Shown piece by piece: positions 43,707-53,000 of a DNA stretch of 64,000 nt. The position numbers were made by a program, and so were the translations under genes. The stretch comes from Chitinophagaceae bacterium (GTDB lineage Bacteria > Bacteroidota > Bacteroidia > Chitinophagales > Chitinophagaceae). How positions within the stretch are numbered: the stretch's first letter is position 1; each line of letters begins with the position of its first letter. The notes under the pieces were generated by a model. It searched no databases. It saw nothing but the letters and a program-made list of their open reading frames with translations, and was not told where the DNA came from. The DNA lies in NCBI GenBank assembly GCA_017307755.1, contig JAFKGQ010000014.1, positions 209,036-273,035 of the forward strand, written 5' to 3'.

Positions 43707-45233
43707 CTATTTGTTCCACCACACTTTTGTACTAGCCTTGTCCGGCCCTCCCAACAATGGAGCCGCCGCCTGCACGGCTTTTCGATTGGTCTGATACTCA
43801 TAGTCCAGGAAGCTGAATCGACTGATCATGTTCGGGACAGAGACATCCGGGTTGTCCGAATTCGCCACCGGGTAAAGCACAGGCCAGCCCGTCCTCCGCA
43901 CCTCCGCCCATGCCTCGATCCCGTCCGGGAACAGGGCCAGATATTTCTGCGTGGCTATCTGCTGTCGTTGGATAGCCTCCGTCGCCCCGAATTTCACCGG
44001 GATATTTGCCACCGGGTCGGAACTCAGATAATCACTTAACGCAATAGGTGTACTGTTCCCGCTGATATAATCATCGATGACCGTGTTATCCGTTACTCTC
44101 CACTGCTGCATGGAGACGCGGATACCCTGCTCATAAAGATGCTGCGCATTGTCCCCCATGTTCCATCCATTCAACGCCCCCTCTGCCCTTAAGAAAAAAG
44201 ATTCTGCGGCATACATCACGGTTAACTTATTAGTTGCCTGCGAGTCCGGCCCATACCGGGGCCCGACATTCGAAGTGCTGTCTGGATTATTCTTGCCACT
44301 GGCCCCCAGCTGCGCCGCCGTAAGCCCGTTGCGCACACCATGATAATGCCCGTCCGCCGCGGGGCTATAATACTCCATCATCCGGGGATCATTATACCCT
44401 TTCAGATAGCTTTCCATGCTGGCGCTCATCCGGGCGCCTTCCCAGGGCGACATCTGGTTGAGCCCGTTTACGGAATTAGGCCCGACATCCATAAAGGCAT
44501 TGTCTCCATTGCCTGTCATGACACCATCCGCCACCGCCTTCTCCGCCTCCGCTTTTCCCCTGGCGGCATCCGCCTTGGAGATCCTCAACGCCAGCCGCAG
44601 ACGCAGGGAATTAGCCAGCTTCGTCCAGGCCGGGATGCTACCATGGAAGATAAGGTCATTATTCCCATAAGGTGTGAGTGAGGCATTCGCCCCTTTCAAT
44701 ACGGTAACGGCAGAGTCCAATGTCTTGAACAGATCGTCATAAATATCCTGCTGACTGTCATACGGGATGCTCAACGTTCCCAGCCCCGCCTGGAAATAAG
44801 GGACAGGGCCATAAAAGTCCGTCTGGTAATGCCAGATATAGACCTTCCAAACCTTTGCGATCGCATTGGCTTCAGGCTGGGTCTTTGCCGTAGCGTCCAG
44901 CACCTGTTTTAGCGTAGGCCAGGTGACGGTGTATACGGAGCTCCACTGGGAGATGATCCAGTCCTGGACGATGACGTACCGGTCGGTCTTCACGTTGGGG
45001 TCTACATTGGCAAAGAACTGGCTCCACAGGTCGGGGAAGAGGGCCCTGGCCAGCTCGTAGATACCCGGGTCGCCATAAATACCCTGGTATTCAGCCTTGG
45101 CAAAAGCATTGGGTATAGTGGCTGCTGTCAGTGAGCTGAAAGTAGTAGGGTCCGTATTTAGTTGGTCAAAACGCTTCGTGCAGCCTGCAGTCATTATCAG
45201 TAAGACAGCCAGTATATAGGTAAATGATCTCAT
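43707..45233 (-). CDS. SusD-like lipoprotein (SusD_2 type, PUL B)
   Basis: This 508-residue outer-membrane lipoprotein has lipobox MTAGC followed by TKRFDQLNTDPT, the usual opening of the SusD-like_2 subfamily. Family features are VWKVYIWHYQTDFYGPVPYF, WTKLANSLRLRLALRIS, YAAESFFLRAEGALNGW and the C-terminal IATQKYLALFPDGIEAWAEVRRTGWP. It caps the SusC transporter encoded 10 bp upstream. It is distinct in sequence from the SusD proteins of PULs A and C. Confidence 0.95.
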   Translation of the reverse strand: MRSFTYILAVLLIMTAGCTKRFDQLNTDPTTFSSLTAATIPNAFAKAEYQGIYGDPGIYELARALFPDLWSQFFANVDPNVKTDRYVIVQDWIISQWSSVYTVTWPTLKQVLDATAKTQPEANAIAKVWKVYIWHYQTDFYGPVPYFQAGLGTLSIPYDSQQDIYDDLFKTLDSAVTVLKGANASLTPYGNNDLIFHGSIPAWTKLANSLRLRLALRISKADAARGKAEAEKAVADGVMTGNGDNAFMDVGPNSVNGLNQMSPWEGARMSASMESYLKGYNDPRMMEYYSPAADGHYHGVRNGLTAAQLGASGKNNPDSTSNVGPRYGPDSQATNKLTVMYAAESFFLRAEGALNGWNMGDNAQHLYEQGIRVSMQQWRVTDNTVIDDYISGNSTPIALSDYLSSDPVANIPVKFGATEAIQRQQIATQKYLALFPDGIEAWAEVRRTGWPVLYPVANSDNPDVSVPNMISRFSFLDYEYQTNRKAVQAAAPLLGGPDKASTKVWWNK

Positions 45234-45243
45234 GACTTAGGTT

Positions 45244-48200
45244 TTAAAAATTAAGCTTCAAATAAAGGCCGTAGTTACGGGTAGCCGGTACCGACGTGTA
45301 TTCCAATCCCTGGTTATTCCCTGTCCCGATGGCCGACTCGGGGTCAAAACCATAAGCATTATTCTTCAGGAAAAAAAGGTTACGCCCTACCAACGACAAT
45401 GTTGCGGCCTTAATGAATTTCCCATCCAGCCACCGCGAAGGCGCTGAATAGCTGAGACTGACTTCTCTGAGACGTATATTTGTCGCATCATAGGTAAAGA
45501 GCTCTCCCACAGGATTGGCGCCCGCCACAGCCGTCCAGTAATCCTGGGCGCTTACCTGTTTGGTATTGGCACCGCCGCTTTGGGTGACGGAATTGGGTAC
45601 TACAAAACCCGTCTCGCGATTAAGCAATGTCAGCTGGCTGGAGCCATTGGCAGCCAGCAACGCCTGCGTCCCTGATACCAGCACACCCCCTTTCCGCATG
45701 TCCACCTGGATGGACAAGGTCCAGCTCTTATACTGGAAGGCGTTTACCACCCCTCCCGTCCAGTTGGGGTTGTAATTGCCCGCATAATGTTTGGTAACAT
45801 CCGTCTCCACCAGGGGCAGCCCCGTAGCGTCACCCACGACTACCTGCCCCTTTGCATTGCGGACCAGGCTGGAAGTATAAATTCCTCCATAAGCTTTCCC
45901 CTCCTCCGCCACGATCATACCCAATGTCTCGGGAGATGACAAGGGCGGCATCTTCTGCAGCGAATCCAGGTAAAGGATCTTATTACGGTTGAGCCCGAAA
46001 TTGAGGCTGATATTCCATTTGAAATTGCGTCCGTCCACAGGCCGTCCATGCGCCAGCAGCTCCACCCCCTGGTTGCGGATATTGCCGGCATTGATGATAC
46101 GGAAAGCATACCCCGAAGGGTTCGGCACACCGATGGATAATATCTGGTTCTTGGTATGCGTGTTGTAGAAGGTCGCTTCAAATCCAAACCTGTTCTTCCA
46201 TAGCCCCAGGTCCAGCCCAAGCTCCAATGATCTCGTCTCTTCCGGTTTTAGATTGGCATCCTTCAGCACCCGGTCGATGTTGAGAAAACCGCCGTTGCCG
46301 CCGGGCGCCAGCGTAAAGGAAGGCTTCAGCTGGTTGAATCCCGTACCATTACCCACCATGGCGTAGCTGGCCCGAACCTTGAGCAGGGATACAGCCGCCG
46401 GCAGCGACAACATTTCATTTAGTATGCCGCTCAGCCCAAAAGAAGGAAAGAAATAAGAATTATTGTTGACAGGCAGGGTAGAGTTCCAGTCGTTGCGTCC
46501 CGTCAGGTCCAGGAAAAGATAGTTTCGGTATCCCAGCTGTGCGGCGGCATATACCGATTGCTTCTCCGTACGTTGTATAAAATTGGTGGAGACGGGAGCT
46601 ATTGCATTGCTGAGCGCAAAAAGGTTCGGCGCGTTCAAACCCTGGTTGTTCATCAATGTCCCCTCATAGTTGAACTGCTCGATGCTGGCGCCGGCATTGA
46701 CATTCAGATTGAGATCGTCGTTAAGTGCCTTGTTGAAATTCACCAGCACGTCATTATTGAATTGTCTGTTGGACTCCTTGTTGATGATGTAATTACCCAG
46801 CCCCTGGTAAGACACCCAATAGGAATCATTGTAATCTTTTTCCTCGCTGTTGTCCGTATAATAATCGATGCTGCTTCTGCCCTGTATGCTCAGGTTGGGC
46901 GTGATCTGGTATTTGAGGGACACCAGTCCTATAAATCTATTGCGGGTACGGTCGTATAAATTCCTGTATACGCTCCAATAAGGGTTTTGAAAAGCAGGTT
47001 TGGGTGACGACCAGTAGTTCTGTGTTAGTGACCCGTCGGGGTTCTGTGTTTCAAAATTTTTTATATCGCTTAGCCGCAGACTGCGGGGCATGGAGAAAAT
47101 AGTAGCCACCGCATAATTGGCCGCACCTGTCATCGGCCGGTTGATCACATCCTCAACGATATAATTTGCCTTTACGTCCATGGACAAAGCTTTTGCCAGT
47201 TGTACGTTGTGCCGCAGGTTCAGATTATTCCGCTTATAGTCGTTGTTGGGAATGATACCGTGGCTATAGGTATTGGTATACGAAAAATAGGTCTGGCTGC
47301 GGTCCGAGCCGGAGGAAAGCGAAACAGAATTGACCAACTCCTTCCCCGTCCGGAAAAAGTCCCTGGAATTATTGGGCTGAGGCGTCAGCGCCTGGGTCTT
47401 GCCTGTCCAGTCCGTCACCTCCTGTCCCGTCATCTTTGGCCCCCAGCTATTGATACTGCCCGCGATGAACTTGTCACCGTCACCCTGACCATATACATTT
47501 TGCAGCTTTGGAAAGACCATGGGGCTTTCAAATACCGCGGAGCTGCCGATCTCGATACCCAACCCTTTGCCGGCACGACCCTTGCGGGTAGTGATGATGA
47601 CAGCGCCATTGGCTGCGTCTGAACCATACAGGGCGGCGGCGGATGCACCTGTCAGCACCGTCATGGACTCCACGTCGTCAGGGTTGATATTGGAGATACC
47701 ATCGCCATTGTCCCGGGTACCAAATAACGTTACATCCGCAAACGCCTTGGGGGTATTGTCAATCCTCACGCCATCCACTACAATCAGTGGCTGGTTGCTC
47801 CCCGTAATACTACGGTTGCCCCGGAAGATGATCCTGTTCGAGCTGCCGGGCCCTGAATTTGTCTTTGAAATGGTAAGCCCCGCCACCTTGCCGTTCATGG
47901 CGCTGGTGAGGTTCACCTCACGGGTATCGCTGAGGTCGGTGCCTTTCAACGTTTGGGTCGCATAAGTCAGCGACTTTTTCTGCCGGGTAATACCCAGTGC
48001 GGTGACGACCACATCCTGTAATTGACGGACATCCAGCTCCAGTGTGACATTCAGGTCTGCATGACCGTCGACGGGGACATCCGTCTGTTTATAACCCACG
48101 TAGGACACTTGCAGCACGGCATTGCCATCCTTCACAGTAAGACTGAACTCGCCTTTCTCATTCGTAGTAGTGCCATTGGAAGTGCCTTGTTCCTTTACCG

Positions 48201-48645
48201 CCACACCCGCGGCAGCCATCAGACTCTCGTCTTTATTGCGCAAATGGACAACCCCCTTCACCAGGAACCCTTCGGAAGGAGCTGCTCCAGGAGATACCAC
48301 GATAAGATTATTGTCCATGATCTGATATCGGAGAGGGACTGCCTTGAATACCTGGTCCAGTACATCCCGGATGGCCGCATTCCGGACCCTGATATTCACA
48401 CGTACATCCGCCGGCAGGATATCGTCGTTGTAGATAAACCGGTAGTCACTGACACGCTGAATAGCGACCAGCGCTTTCTTGATCTCCACGTCCTTCAGAT
48501 TTAGACTGATCCTCTCCTGGGAAAAGACCGAGGCATATGCCTGAAGACTGCCTATCAACAGTACTACGGATAATTTCATATACAATAAGAACTTGAAAAA
48601 TGCACGCCTCCCCTGAACAGGCTTGTGTGCTTGTCTTTTTTGCAT
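45244..48645 (-). CDS. SusC/RagA TonB-dependent transporter with STN domain (PUL B)
   Basis: This 1133-residue outer-membrane transporter has a long N-terminal signal (membrane segment LSVVLLIGSLQAYASVFSQ), an STN domain (~45-120, VEIKKALVAIQRVSDYRFIY), a beta regulatory domain (~125-205) and a plug with SusC signature (NQPLIVVDGVRID, LYGSDAANGAVIITTRKG), followed by the barrel to a final LKLNF. The STN domain pairs it with the FecR and sigma genes directly upstream. A stem-loop lies 73 nt before the ATG. Confidence 0.96.
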   Translation of the reverse strand: MQKRQAHKPVQGRRAFFKFLLYMKLSVVLLIGSLQAYASVFSQERISLNLKDVEIKKALVAIQRVSDYRFIYNDDILPADVRVNIRVRNAAIRDVLDQVFKAVPLRYQIMDNNLIVVSPGAAPSEGFLVKGVVHLRNKDESLMAAAGVAVKEQGTSNGTTTNEKGEFSLTVKDGNAVLQVSYVGYKQTDVPVDGHADLNVTLELDVRQLQDVVVTALGITRQKKSLTYATQTLKGTDLSDTREVNLTSAMNGKVAGLTISKTNSGPGSSNRIIFRGNRSITGSNQPLIVVDGVRIDNTPKAFADVTLFGTRDNGDGISNINPDDVESMTVLTGASAAALYGSDAANGAVIITTRKGRAGKGLGIEIGSSAVFESPMVFPKLQNVYGQGDGDKFIAGSINSWGPKMTGQEVTDWTGKTQALTPQPNNSRDFFRTGKELVNSVSLSSGSDRSQTYFSYTNTYSHGIIPNNDYKRNNLNLRHNVQLAKALSMDVKANYIVEDVINRPMTGAANYAVATIFSMPRSLRLSDIKNFETQNPDGSLTQNYWSSPKPAFQNPYWSVYRNLYDRTRNRFIGLVSLKYQITPNLSIQGRSSIDYYTDNSEEKDYNDSYWVSYQGLGNYIINKESNRQFNNDVLVNFNKALNDDLNLNVNAGASIEQFNYEGTLMNNQGLNAPNLFALSNAIAPVSTNFIQRTEKQSVYAAAQLGYRNYLFLDLTGRNDWNSTLPVNNNSYFFPSFGLSGILNEMLSLPAAVSLLKVRASYAMVGNGTGFNQLKPSFTLAPGGNGGFLNIDRVLKDANLKPEETRSLELGLDLGLWKNRFGFEATFYNTHTKNQILSIGVPNPSGYAFRIINAGNIRNQGVELLAHGRPVDGRNFKWNISLNFGLNRNKILYLDSLQKMPPLSSPETLGMIVAEEGKAYGGIYTSSLVRNAKGQVVVGDATGLPLVETDVTKHYAGNYNPNWTGGVVNAFQYKSWTLSIQVDMRKGGVLVSGTQALLAANGSSQLTLLNRETGFVVPNSVTQSGGANTKQVSAQDYWTAVAGANPVGELFTYDATNIRLREVSLSYSAPSRWLDGKFIKAATLSLVGRNLFFLKNNAYGFDPESAIGTGNNQGLEYTSVPATRNYGLYLKLNF

Positions 48646-48718
48646 AAATTTGTAATGAAAGTTAGATAAGAGGGAATCGCTTTGGGTTCAAGCAAGACGG
48701 TTCCCAAATTTCTTTCTC

Positions 48719-48746
48719 AGGGAGATGTTCGCAGCATCTCCCTTTT
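48719..48746. other. Stem-loop in the fecR-susC gap of PUL B
   Basis: Perfect 9-bp arms AGGGAGATG (48719-48727) and CATCTCCCT (48735-48743) surround a 7-base loop. T-rich sequence follows on the plus strand. On the sense (minus) strand the loop begins CTG, as does that of the PUL A element, and the hairpin is 73 nt before susC. Confidence 0.65.
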
Positions 48747-48793
48747 CTGTGTGGGTGTGATCAGGTCATGTTTTGGTTAGTTTTGGTGAATGA

Positions 48794-49882
48794 TCAATTT
48801 TCTCTAAGCCATAATTCGTTGCCTTTTATTTCGTATACAAAGTGGCCGGACAGTCTCATCGCTTCCAGCGTCTGTGTCAGCGTCTCTTTTTCTATCACCC
48901 CGGAAAAATGTCTTCTCCGGATCCGCTCATCCTCAAAATGGATGTGTATATTATACCACCGCTCAAGTTTCGGCGCCAGTTCTTCCCACGTGAGGTTATC
49001 AAATTCCAGCTTGTTGCGTATCCAGACGGTTTCATTGGCAGAATCCTTTCCAAGACGGAGTATGCTGTAAGGACCGGCAGGAGCATGGGTCTGCGAAGAT
49101 GCACCCCCGCCTTCATCCGTGGACGTATCTACAGGAACGACGATCTTTTCATTTGGTTTCAAAACGATTTTCCGCTCAGGGTCACGTCGCGTGGTGATCT
49201 CCACCAGTCCGCGTATCAGCGCCGTCTCCGCTGTCTTGTCCCTGGGATAAGCCTTCACCGTAAAGGCCGTGCCCAGTACCCGGATGGTCATATCCCTGGT
49301 GTGGATGATAAAAGGAGCTTTCTCATTTTTTGTCACATCAAAAAACGCTTCCCCGACAAGCGTAACTGCACGCTCTTCTATGCCAAAAGTCTTGTTTTCA
49401 TAGGTCAACTGGCTGTTGGCATTGAGCCACACCAGCGTCCCGTCCGGCAATGCCACCTTTGTTTTTGAGCCCGTTTGGGTAGCCACCTGGTTTAATAGAT
49501 GCTCGACCGTGGTCGTCGGCTTATCTTTTCCCCTTGACATATAAAGGCCGGCTATGATCACTGCCAGCAGGACAGCCGCAGCCGCCAGGGCTCCTGTTAT
49601 CCTGAGCAGACGTCCTTTTCCCGCCCGGTCCTGTTCCGCATAAATGCTTTTCTGCACCCGGTGCCATACATTCCGGTGGGGAAAGGTTTCCGGCACTGGC
49701 TCCATAGGCGCTATCCACACTTTTTCCAGTACATCCCGGGCAAATTCATCCTCATCCCTGCCGTCCAGCAAGGATCTCAGTTCTTCCAGATCTTCCTCTG
49801 TCGCCTCTCCGGCCTTCTTTTTTCCAAGTAATATCCAGTACCTGTCCGCAGACATATCTAAATGGGATTGGTTTATATCCAT
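48794..49882 (-). CDS. FecR-family anti-sigma factor (PUL B)
   Basis: This 362-residue protein has a cytoplasmic anti-sigma region, one membrane helix (~92-112, ITGALAAAAVLLAVIIAGLY), a periplasmic FecR domain (TKVALPDGTLVWLNANS, GEAFFDVTKNEKAPFIIHT, VLGTAFTVKAYP) and a C-terminal DUF4974/STN-like part (LERWYNIHIHFED). It starts at ATG 49882, 47 bp after the sigma gene on the same strand. It should control that sigma factor in response to the SusC STN domain. Confidence 0.94.
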   Translation of the reverse strand: MDINQSHLDMSADRYWILLGKKKAGEATEEDLEELRSLLDGRDEDEFARDVLEKVWIAPMEPVPETFPHRNVWHRVQKSIYAEQDRAGKGRLLRITGALAAAAVLLAVIIAGLYMSRGKDKPTTTVEHLLNQVATQTGSKTKVALPDGTLVWLNANSQLTYENKTFGIEERAVTLVGEAFFDVTKNEKAPFIIHTRDMTIRVLGTAFTVKAYPRDKTAETALIRGLVEITTRRDPERKIVLKPNEKIVVPVDTSTDEGGGASSQTHAPAGPYSILRLGKDSANETVWIRNKLEFDNLTWEELAPKLERWYNIHIHFEDERIRRRHFSGVIEKETLTQTLEAMRLSGHFVYEIKGNELWLREN

Positions 49883-49929
49883 CTAAACGCGGGAACAAGG
49901 TCCTTACCCCCAAAAGGATTGAAAAAAAA

Positions 49930-50502
49930 TTATTCCGGTGAATGGGGGCGGTAAACATGCAAGGCGGCATGAATCTTCTTCAACGCAATACCCATCTGGT
50001 TTTCCACCGTCTTAACGCTGAGATGCAGTAATTCGGCCACCTCCCTGTATTTGAGCCCATCCTCCTTCACCAGCTTGAATATCAGCCGGCATTGAGAAGG
50101 CAGCTCATTGATAGCCCGGTTGATACTCTGCAGCATCTCACCCGAGATCATCAGGTCCTCAGGACTGGCGTCGATCTGGTACAACGGAAGGGCCGGGTCA
50201 TCCAGACCAAGAAATTTTTTATGCCCGTACTTGCGAAGATAGCTGCGGCTGCCATTACGGGTCATTACATAAAGATAGAAGGCAAAATTCTCTACGGTGC
50301 GGATACGTTTACGCTTCTGCCACACCTGTATAAAAACATCTCCCACCACCTCCTCAGCCATTTCCTTACTGCGGACGATAGCATAGGCAAGTTCGAACAG
50401 GCGCTTGTTATAATGATCATACAGCAGCCTTAAGGCTTCCTGGTCATCATCCGCCATCCTGTTCTGGACTTCCTGCCAGTCTATCGATGGGAATAGTCTC
50501 AC
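49930..50502 (-). CDS. ECF RNA polymerase sigma factor (PUL B)
   Basis: This 190-residue ECF sigma factor has region 2 (ALRLLYDHYNKRLFELAYAIV, AEEVVGDVFIQVWQKRKRI) and region 4 (LPSQCRLIFKLVKEDGLKYREVAELLHLSVKTVENQM). The best start is GTG 50502, which overlaps the TAG of the FAH gene by one base (TAGTG) and keeps a normal region 2 lead-in; ATG 50457 is an alternative. The overlap implies translation coupled to the last gene of PUL C. It is followed by fecR in line, unlike PUL A, where sigma and fecR are divergent. Confidence 0.92.
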   Translation of the reverse strand: MRLFPSIDWQEVQNRMADDDQEALRLLYDHYNKRLFELAYAIVRSKEMAEEVVGDVFIQVWQKRKRIRTVENFAFYLYVMTRNGSRSYLRKYGHKKFLGLDDPALPLYQIDASPEDLMISGEMLQSINRAINELPSQCRLIFKLVKEDGLKYREVAELLHLSVKTVENQMGIALKKIHAALHVYRPHSPE

Positions 50503-51356
50503 TATTTCACGGGCTTATAAAGAATATAATTGGTCAATATCCCTACTCCGTCAATGCTGATATCAACCCTGTCTTTTTCCTGCAGGGTAAACTCATTAGG
50601 CGGCACCAGACAAGTGCCCGTCATCAGAAAACAGCCGTTCACAAAATCCGTCTCACGATACAGCCAGCCGGCCAGCTCCGTCAGCCCCCTTTTCATCTGG
50701 CTCACCGGCACCTCCCCCTCATACACTTTCTTCCCTTCCCGGGTGATCGTCATACGTATCATAGAACTGAGAGGGATGGATTCTTTTGGCACATAGAGAC
50801 AAGGCCCCAGCGCCGCGCTCCGCTCATAGACCTTCGCCTGCGGCAGATAAAGCGGGTTCTCTCCCTCGATGTCCCTCGAACTCATATCATTTCCCACGGT
50901 ATACCCTTGTATAGCACCCTTCGAATTGATAAACAACGTCAGCTCAGGCTCCGGCACATTCCACTTGGAATCCCTCCGTATATAGACATGCTCTCCATGC
51001 GCAGCCACACGATGAGGAAGGGATTTGAAGAACAGCTCAGGCCGGTCAGCCTCATACACCTTATCGTAAAAAGTAGCCCCGCCCGACTCCTGCGATTCCT
51101 CCATCCTGGCATTACGGCTGCGCAGATACGTCACACCCGCCGCCCATACTTCCTGCGATCCGATAGGAGGAAGTATGCTTCTTTCCAGCCAATCCTTGTC
51201 CTGACCGGCCGGCATCTCTTTTCCTGAAGCTGCTGTTTTTTCAAGATAAGCAAAAAGGTTATCCCTGTTCACCAGTTCGTCCCAGGGCTGATCCAGGTGG
51301 TAATATTTTCCTGCGGCCTCCAATACATTTCCCTGCTTTGTGCGGAATAATTTCAT
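50502..51356 (-). CDS. FAH-family enzyme, 2-dehydro-3-deoxy-sugar acid dehydratase/hydrolase type
   Basis: This 284-residue cytoplasmic enzyme of the fumarylacetoacetate hydrolase fold has metal ligands in WNVPEPELTLFI. The segment GNDMSSRDIEGENPLYLPQA closely resembles 2-dehydro-3-deoxy-D-arabinonate dehydratase (KdaD) and related sugar-acid enzymes. L-2,4-diketo-3-deoxyrhamnonate hydrolase, of the oxidative rhamnose route, is also in this family and would fit the GH106 rhamnosidase upstream. It starts at ATG 51356. The stop overlaps the sigma gene start (TAGTG). The precise substrate is unresolved. Confidence 0.85.
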   Translation of the reverse strand: MKLFRTKQGNVLEAAGKYYHLDQPWDELVNRDNLFAYLEKTAASGKEMPAGQDKDWLERSILPPIGSQEVWAAGVTYLRSRNARMEESQESGGATFYDKVYEADRPELFFKSLPHRVAAHGEHVYIRRDSKWNVPEPELTLFINSKGAIQGYTVGNDMSSRDIEGENPLYLPQAKVYERSAALGPCLYVPKESIPLSSMIRMTITREGKKVYEGEVPVSQMKRGLTELAGWLYRETDFVNGCFLMTGTCLVPPNEFTLQEKDRVDISIDGVGILTNYILYKPVK

Positions 51357-51379
51357 ATGGTCTGTCGTTTTACAGCAGC

Positions 51380-51394
51380 AATATAAGTTATATT
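51380..51394. promoter_or_regulatory. AT-rich palindrome before the FAH gene
   Basis: AATATAA-G-TTATATT (7-bp arms) lies in the 40-bp gap between the short secreted-domain gene and the FAH gene. It could be a regulator site. On the minus strand it overlaps TATATTGC, a weak -7 match. Confidence 0.25.
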
Positions 51395-51396
51395 TT

Positions 51397-52107
51397 CTAC
51401 TTGCCCTTTCCTGACATTGCCGCCAGATCGAAATTAAAATGCAAACTGTCCCCTTTCAGCAGATGACGGGGACCGCTGTAGTTGTTGACCAGCATGGATT
51501 TGCCTTTTATACCGACAATAATCCCTCCTTTCCCTTCGTTGTTCCAGGCGCCGGGCTCCAGGAAATAGGTAAGCCCCTCCTTCCCTGTCTTAATCCAGAC
51601 GCCGGCCGGAGTTTTCTGACCCGTCTCCCATTTCCAGCGATAATTGCTGTCGGGCCGTGCCCCGCCCTTAAGTCCCAATCCCTTCATCTCTTTCGCCTTC
51701 TCCGGTTGAAAAGGGATATGCATGGTAATATCTTTTATATCCAGGTCCTGCAGGGCCGTCACTGTAACCTTATATGAAAGATGACCATCAGCCCGCAAAG
51801 ATGCAACGACCTCCATCCTCAACTCATCCGAAGCGTTTGTAACATTCCACTCAACATTACCCCTATCCCTTCGTGTGAAGTGCACCCCGTCGCTGGTCAG
51901 CCGGATATCTTTCCCATCCGACACCCGAAAGAAATGAAAGTGGACGTTCTCCGCCAGCAGGCTATCGATCTGCTCGGGAAAACCCTGCTTGCTTAGCTGT
52001 AGCTGGTATTTCCCCAGGTTGATAAGGCTGTCGCCCTGTACGGTGAGTTGGGCCTGCACCAGATGAAAGACTGTCAGAAAGGTCGTCGTCAATAATATCT
52101 TTTGCAT
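51397..52107 (-). CDS. Secreted beta-sandwich domain protein, probably 3'-truncated DUF6067-type
   Basis: This 236-residue exported protein has signal MQKILLTTTFLTVFHLVQAQ from ATG 52107; a longer frame reads back into the NmrA-like gene and is not credible. The body (NLGKYQLQLSKQGFPEQIDS, MKGLGLKGGARPDSNYRWKW, SMLVNNYSGPRHLLKGDSL) resembles the N-terminal sandwich of much larger secreted glycoside-hydrolase-like proteins of Bacteroidota. Here the protein stops soon after HFNFDL, where those proteins continue into a catalytic barrel. It may be a remnant or a stand-alone domain. It lies 25 bp after the NmrA-like gene. Confidence 0.6.
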   Translation of the reverse strand: MQKILLTTTFLTVFHLVQAQLTVQGDSLINLGKYQLQLSKQGFPEQIDSLLAENVHFHFFRVSDGKDIRLTSDGVHFTRRDRGNVEWNVTNASDELRMEVVASLRADGHLSYKVTVTALQDLDIKDITMHIPFQPEKAKEMKGLGLKGGARPDSNYRWKWETGQKTPAGVWIKTGKEGLTYFLEPGAWNNEGKGGIIVGIKGKSMLVNNYSGPRHLLKGDSLHFNFDLAAMSGKGK

Positions 52108-52132
52108 GCCTGAAGATAAGATATCGTGGCAT

Positions 52133-52990
52133 TCAGGCGCCGCCAATCTTCGAAAACGTTTGAGCCCGCCTCCACATCTCAACAATAGATAGAGGCCGGA
52201 TCCCAAACTCACGATAGACCGCAGGATCATACACACTCGACGTATAGTGCAACATCATGTCTACAAAGGTTGACGATAATCCCGGAATAATAGAACTTAA
52301 CACATACGCCAGCCATCCCGGTATATGGAGCAGCCGGGTACCCGGAGGGTTCGCCAGCCTTATAAATTCATCTACCGTCACTTCATCAGGACCCGATAAT
52401 TCATACACACCGGGCCGCCCCCCGGCCAACGCAGACGCAATTGCCTCCACCACCGTCCCCCGGAAAACAGGCCGCATTGTCTGATGTCCGGACCCTATCA
52501 CAGGCACCGGCCTCCCTTGCCGGGATTTGAATAATACATCGATCCTGGACGACACATCCGGCGCATCGATGATCACGGGACAACGGAATATCACCAGTGG
52601 TATACCCGTCCCGTTCAAAAGCGCTTCAGCCTCCCCCTTATAACGTAAATAGTAATTTTTCTCCCCGGCAGATGCATGGGGATAGCTGAGATAGATCAGT
52701 CTGGCAGCCTTCCCATAAGCCGCCACTACAGCGGCAGTATCCTTATTCGCCGCCGCATACATCCGCTCATTCCTCGCATTCAGCTCACCCGATAGATGTA
52801 CAATGACATCGGCCGACGCCAACGCCTTTCTGGCGGCATCAGCATGCATCCAGTCCGTGATGACCTCATCAGACCCAATATCCATAGGCCTTCTCACAAG
52901 CCCAATGGTATAATGGCCCGCTGCCTTCAACACCGGGATGAGCATCTGTCCCGTCGCCGAATTTGCGCTGGTTATGACAACTTTGACCAA
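52133..52990 (-). CDS. NmrA-like NAD(P)-binding protein
   Basis: This 285-residue protein is an atypical short-chain dehydrogenase. The N-terminal Rossmann start VKVVITSANSATGQMLIPVL has a modified glycine motif. YLSYPHASAGEKNYYLRYKGEAE contains a Tyr/Lys region, and a C-terminal domain continues with YELSGPDEVTVDEFIRLA. The start appears to be TTG 52990; no ATG occurs before residue 16 and the polygalacturonase stop is 10 bp upstream. It is likely a cytoplasmic redox or redox-sensing protein; its link to pectin use is unclear. Confidence 0.8.
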   Translation of the reverse strand: MVKVVITSANSATGQMLIPVLKAAGHYTIGLVRRPMDIGSDEVITDWMHADAARKALASADVIVHLSGELNARNERMYAAANKDTAAVVAAYGKAARLIYLSYPHASAGEKNYYLRYKGEAEALLNGTGIPLVIFRCPVIIDAPDVSSRIDVLFKSRQGRPVPVIGSGHQTMRPVFRGTVVEAIASALAGGRPGVYELSGPDEVTVDEFIRLANPPGTRLLHIPGWLAYVLSSIIPGLSSTFVDMMLHYTSSVYDPAVYREFGIRPLSIVEMWRRAQTFSKIGGA

Positions 52991-53000
52991 TAGCGGTAAT

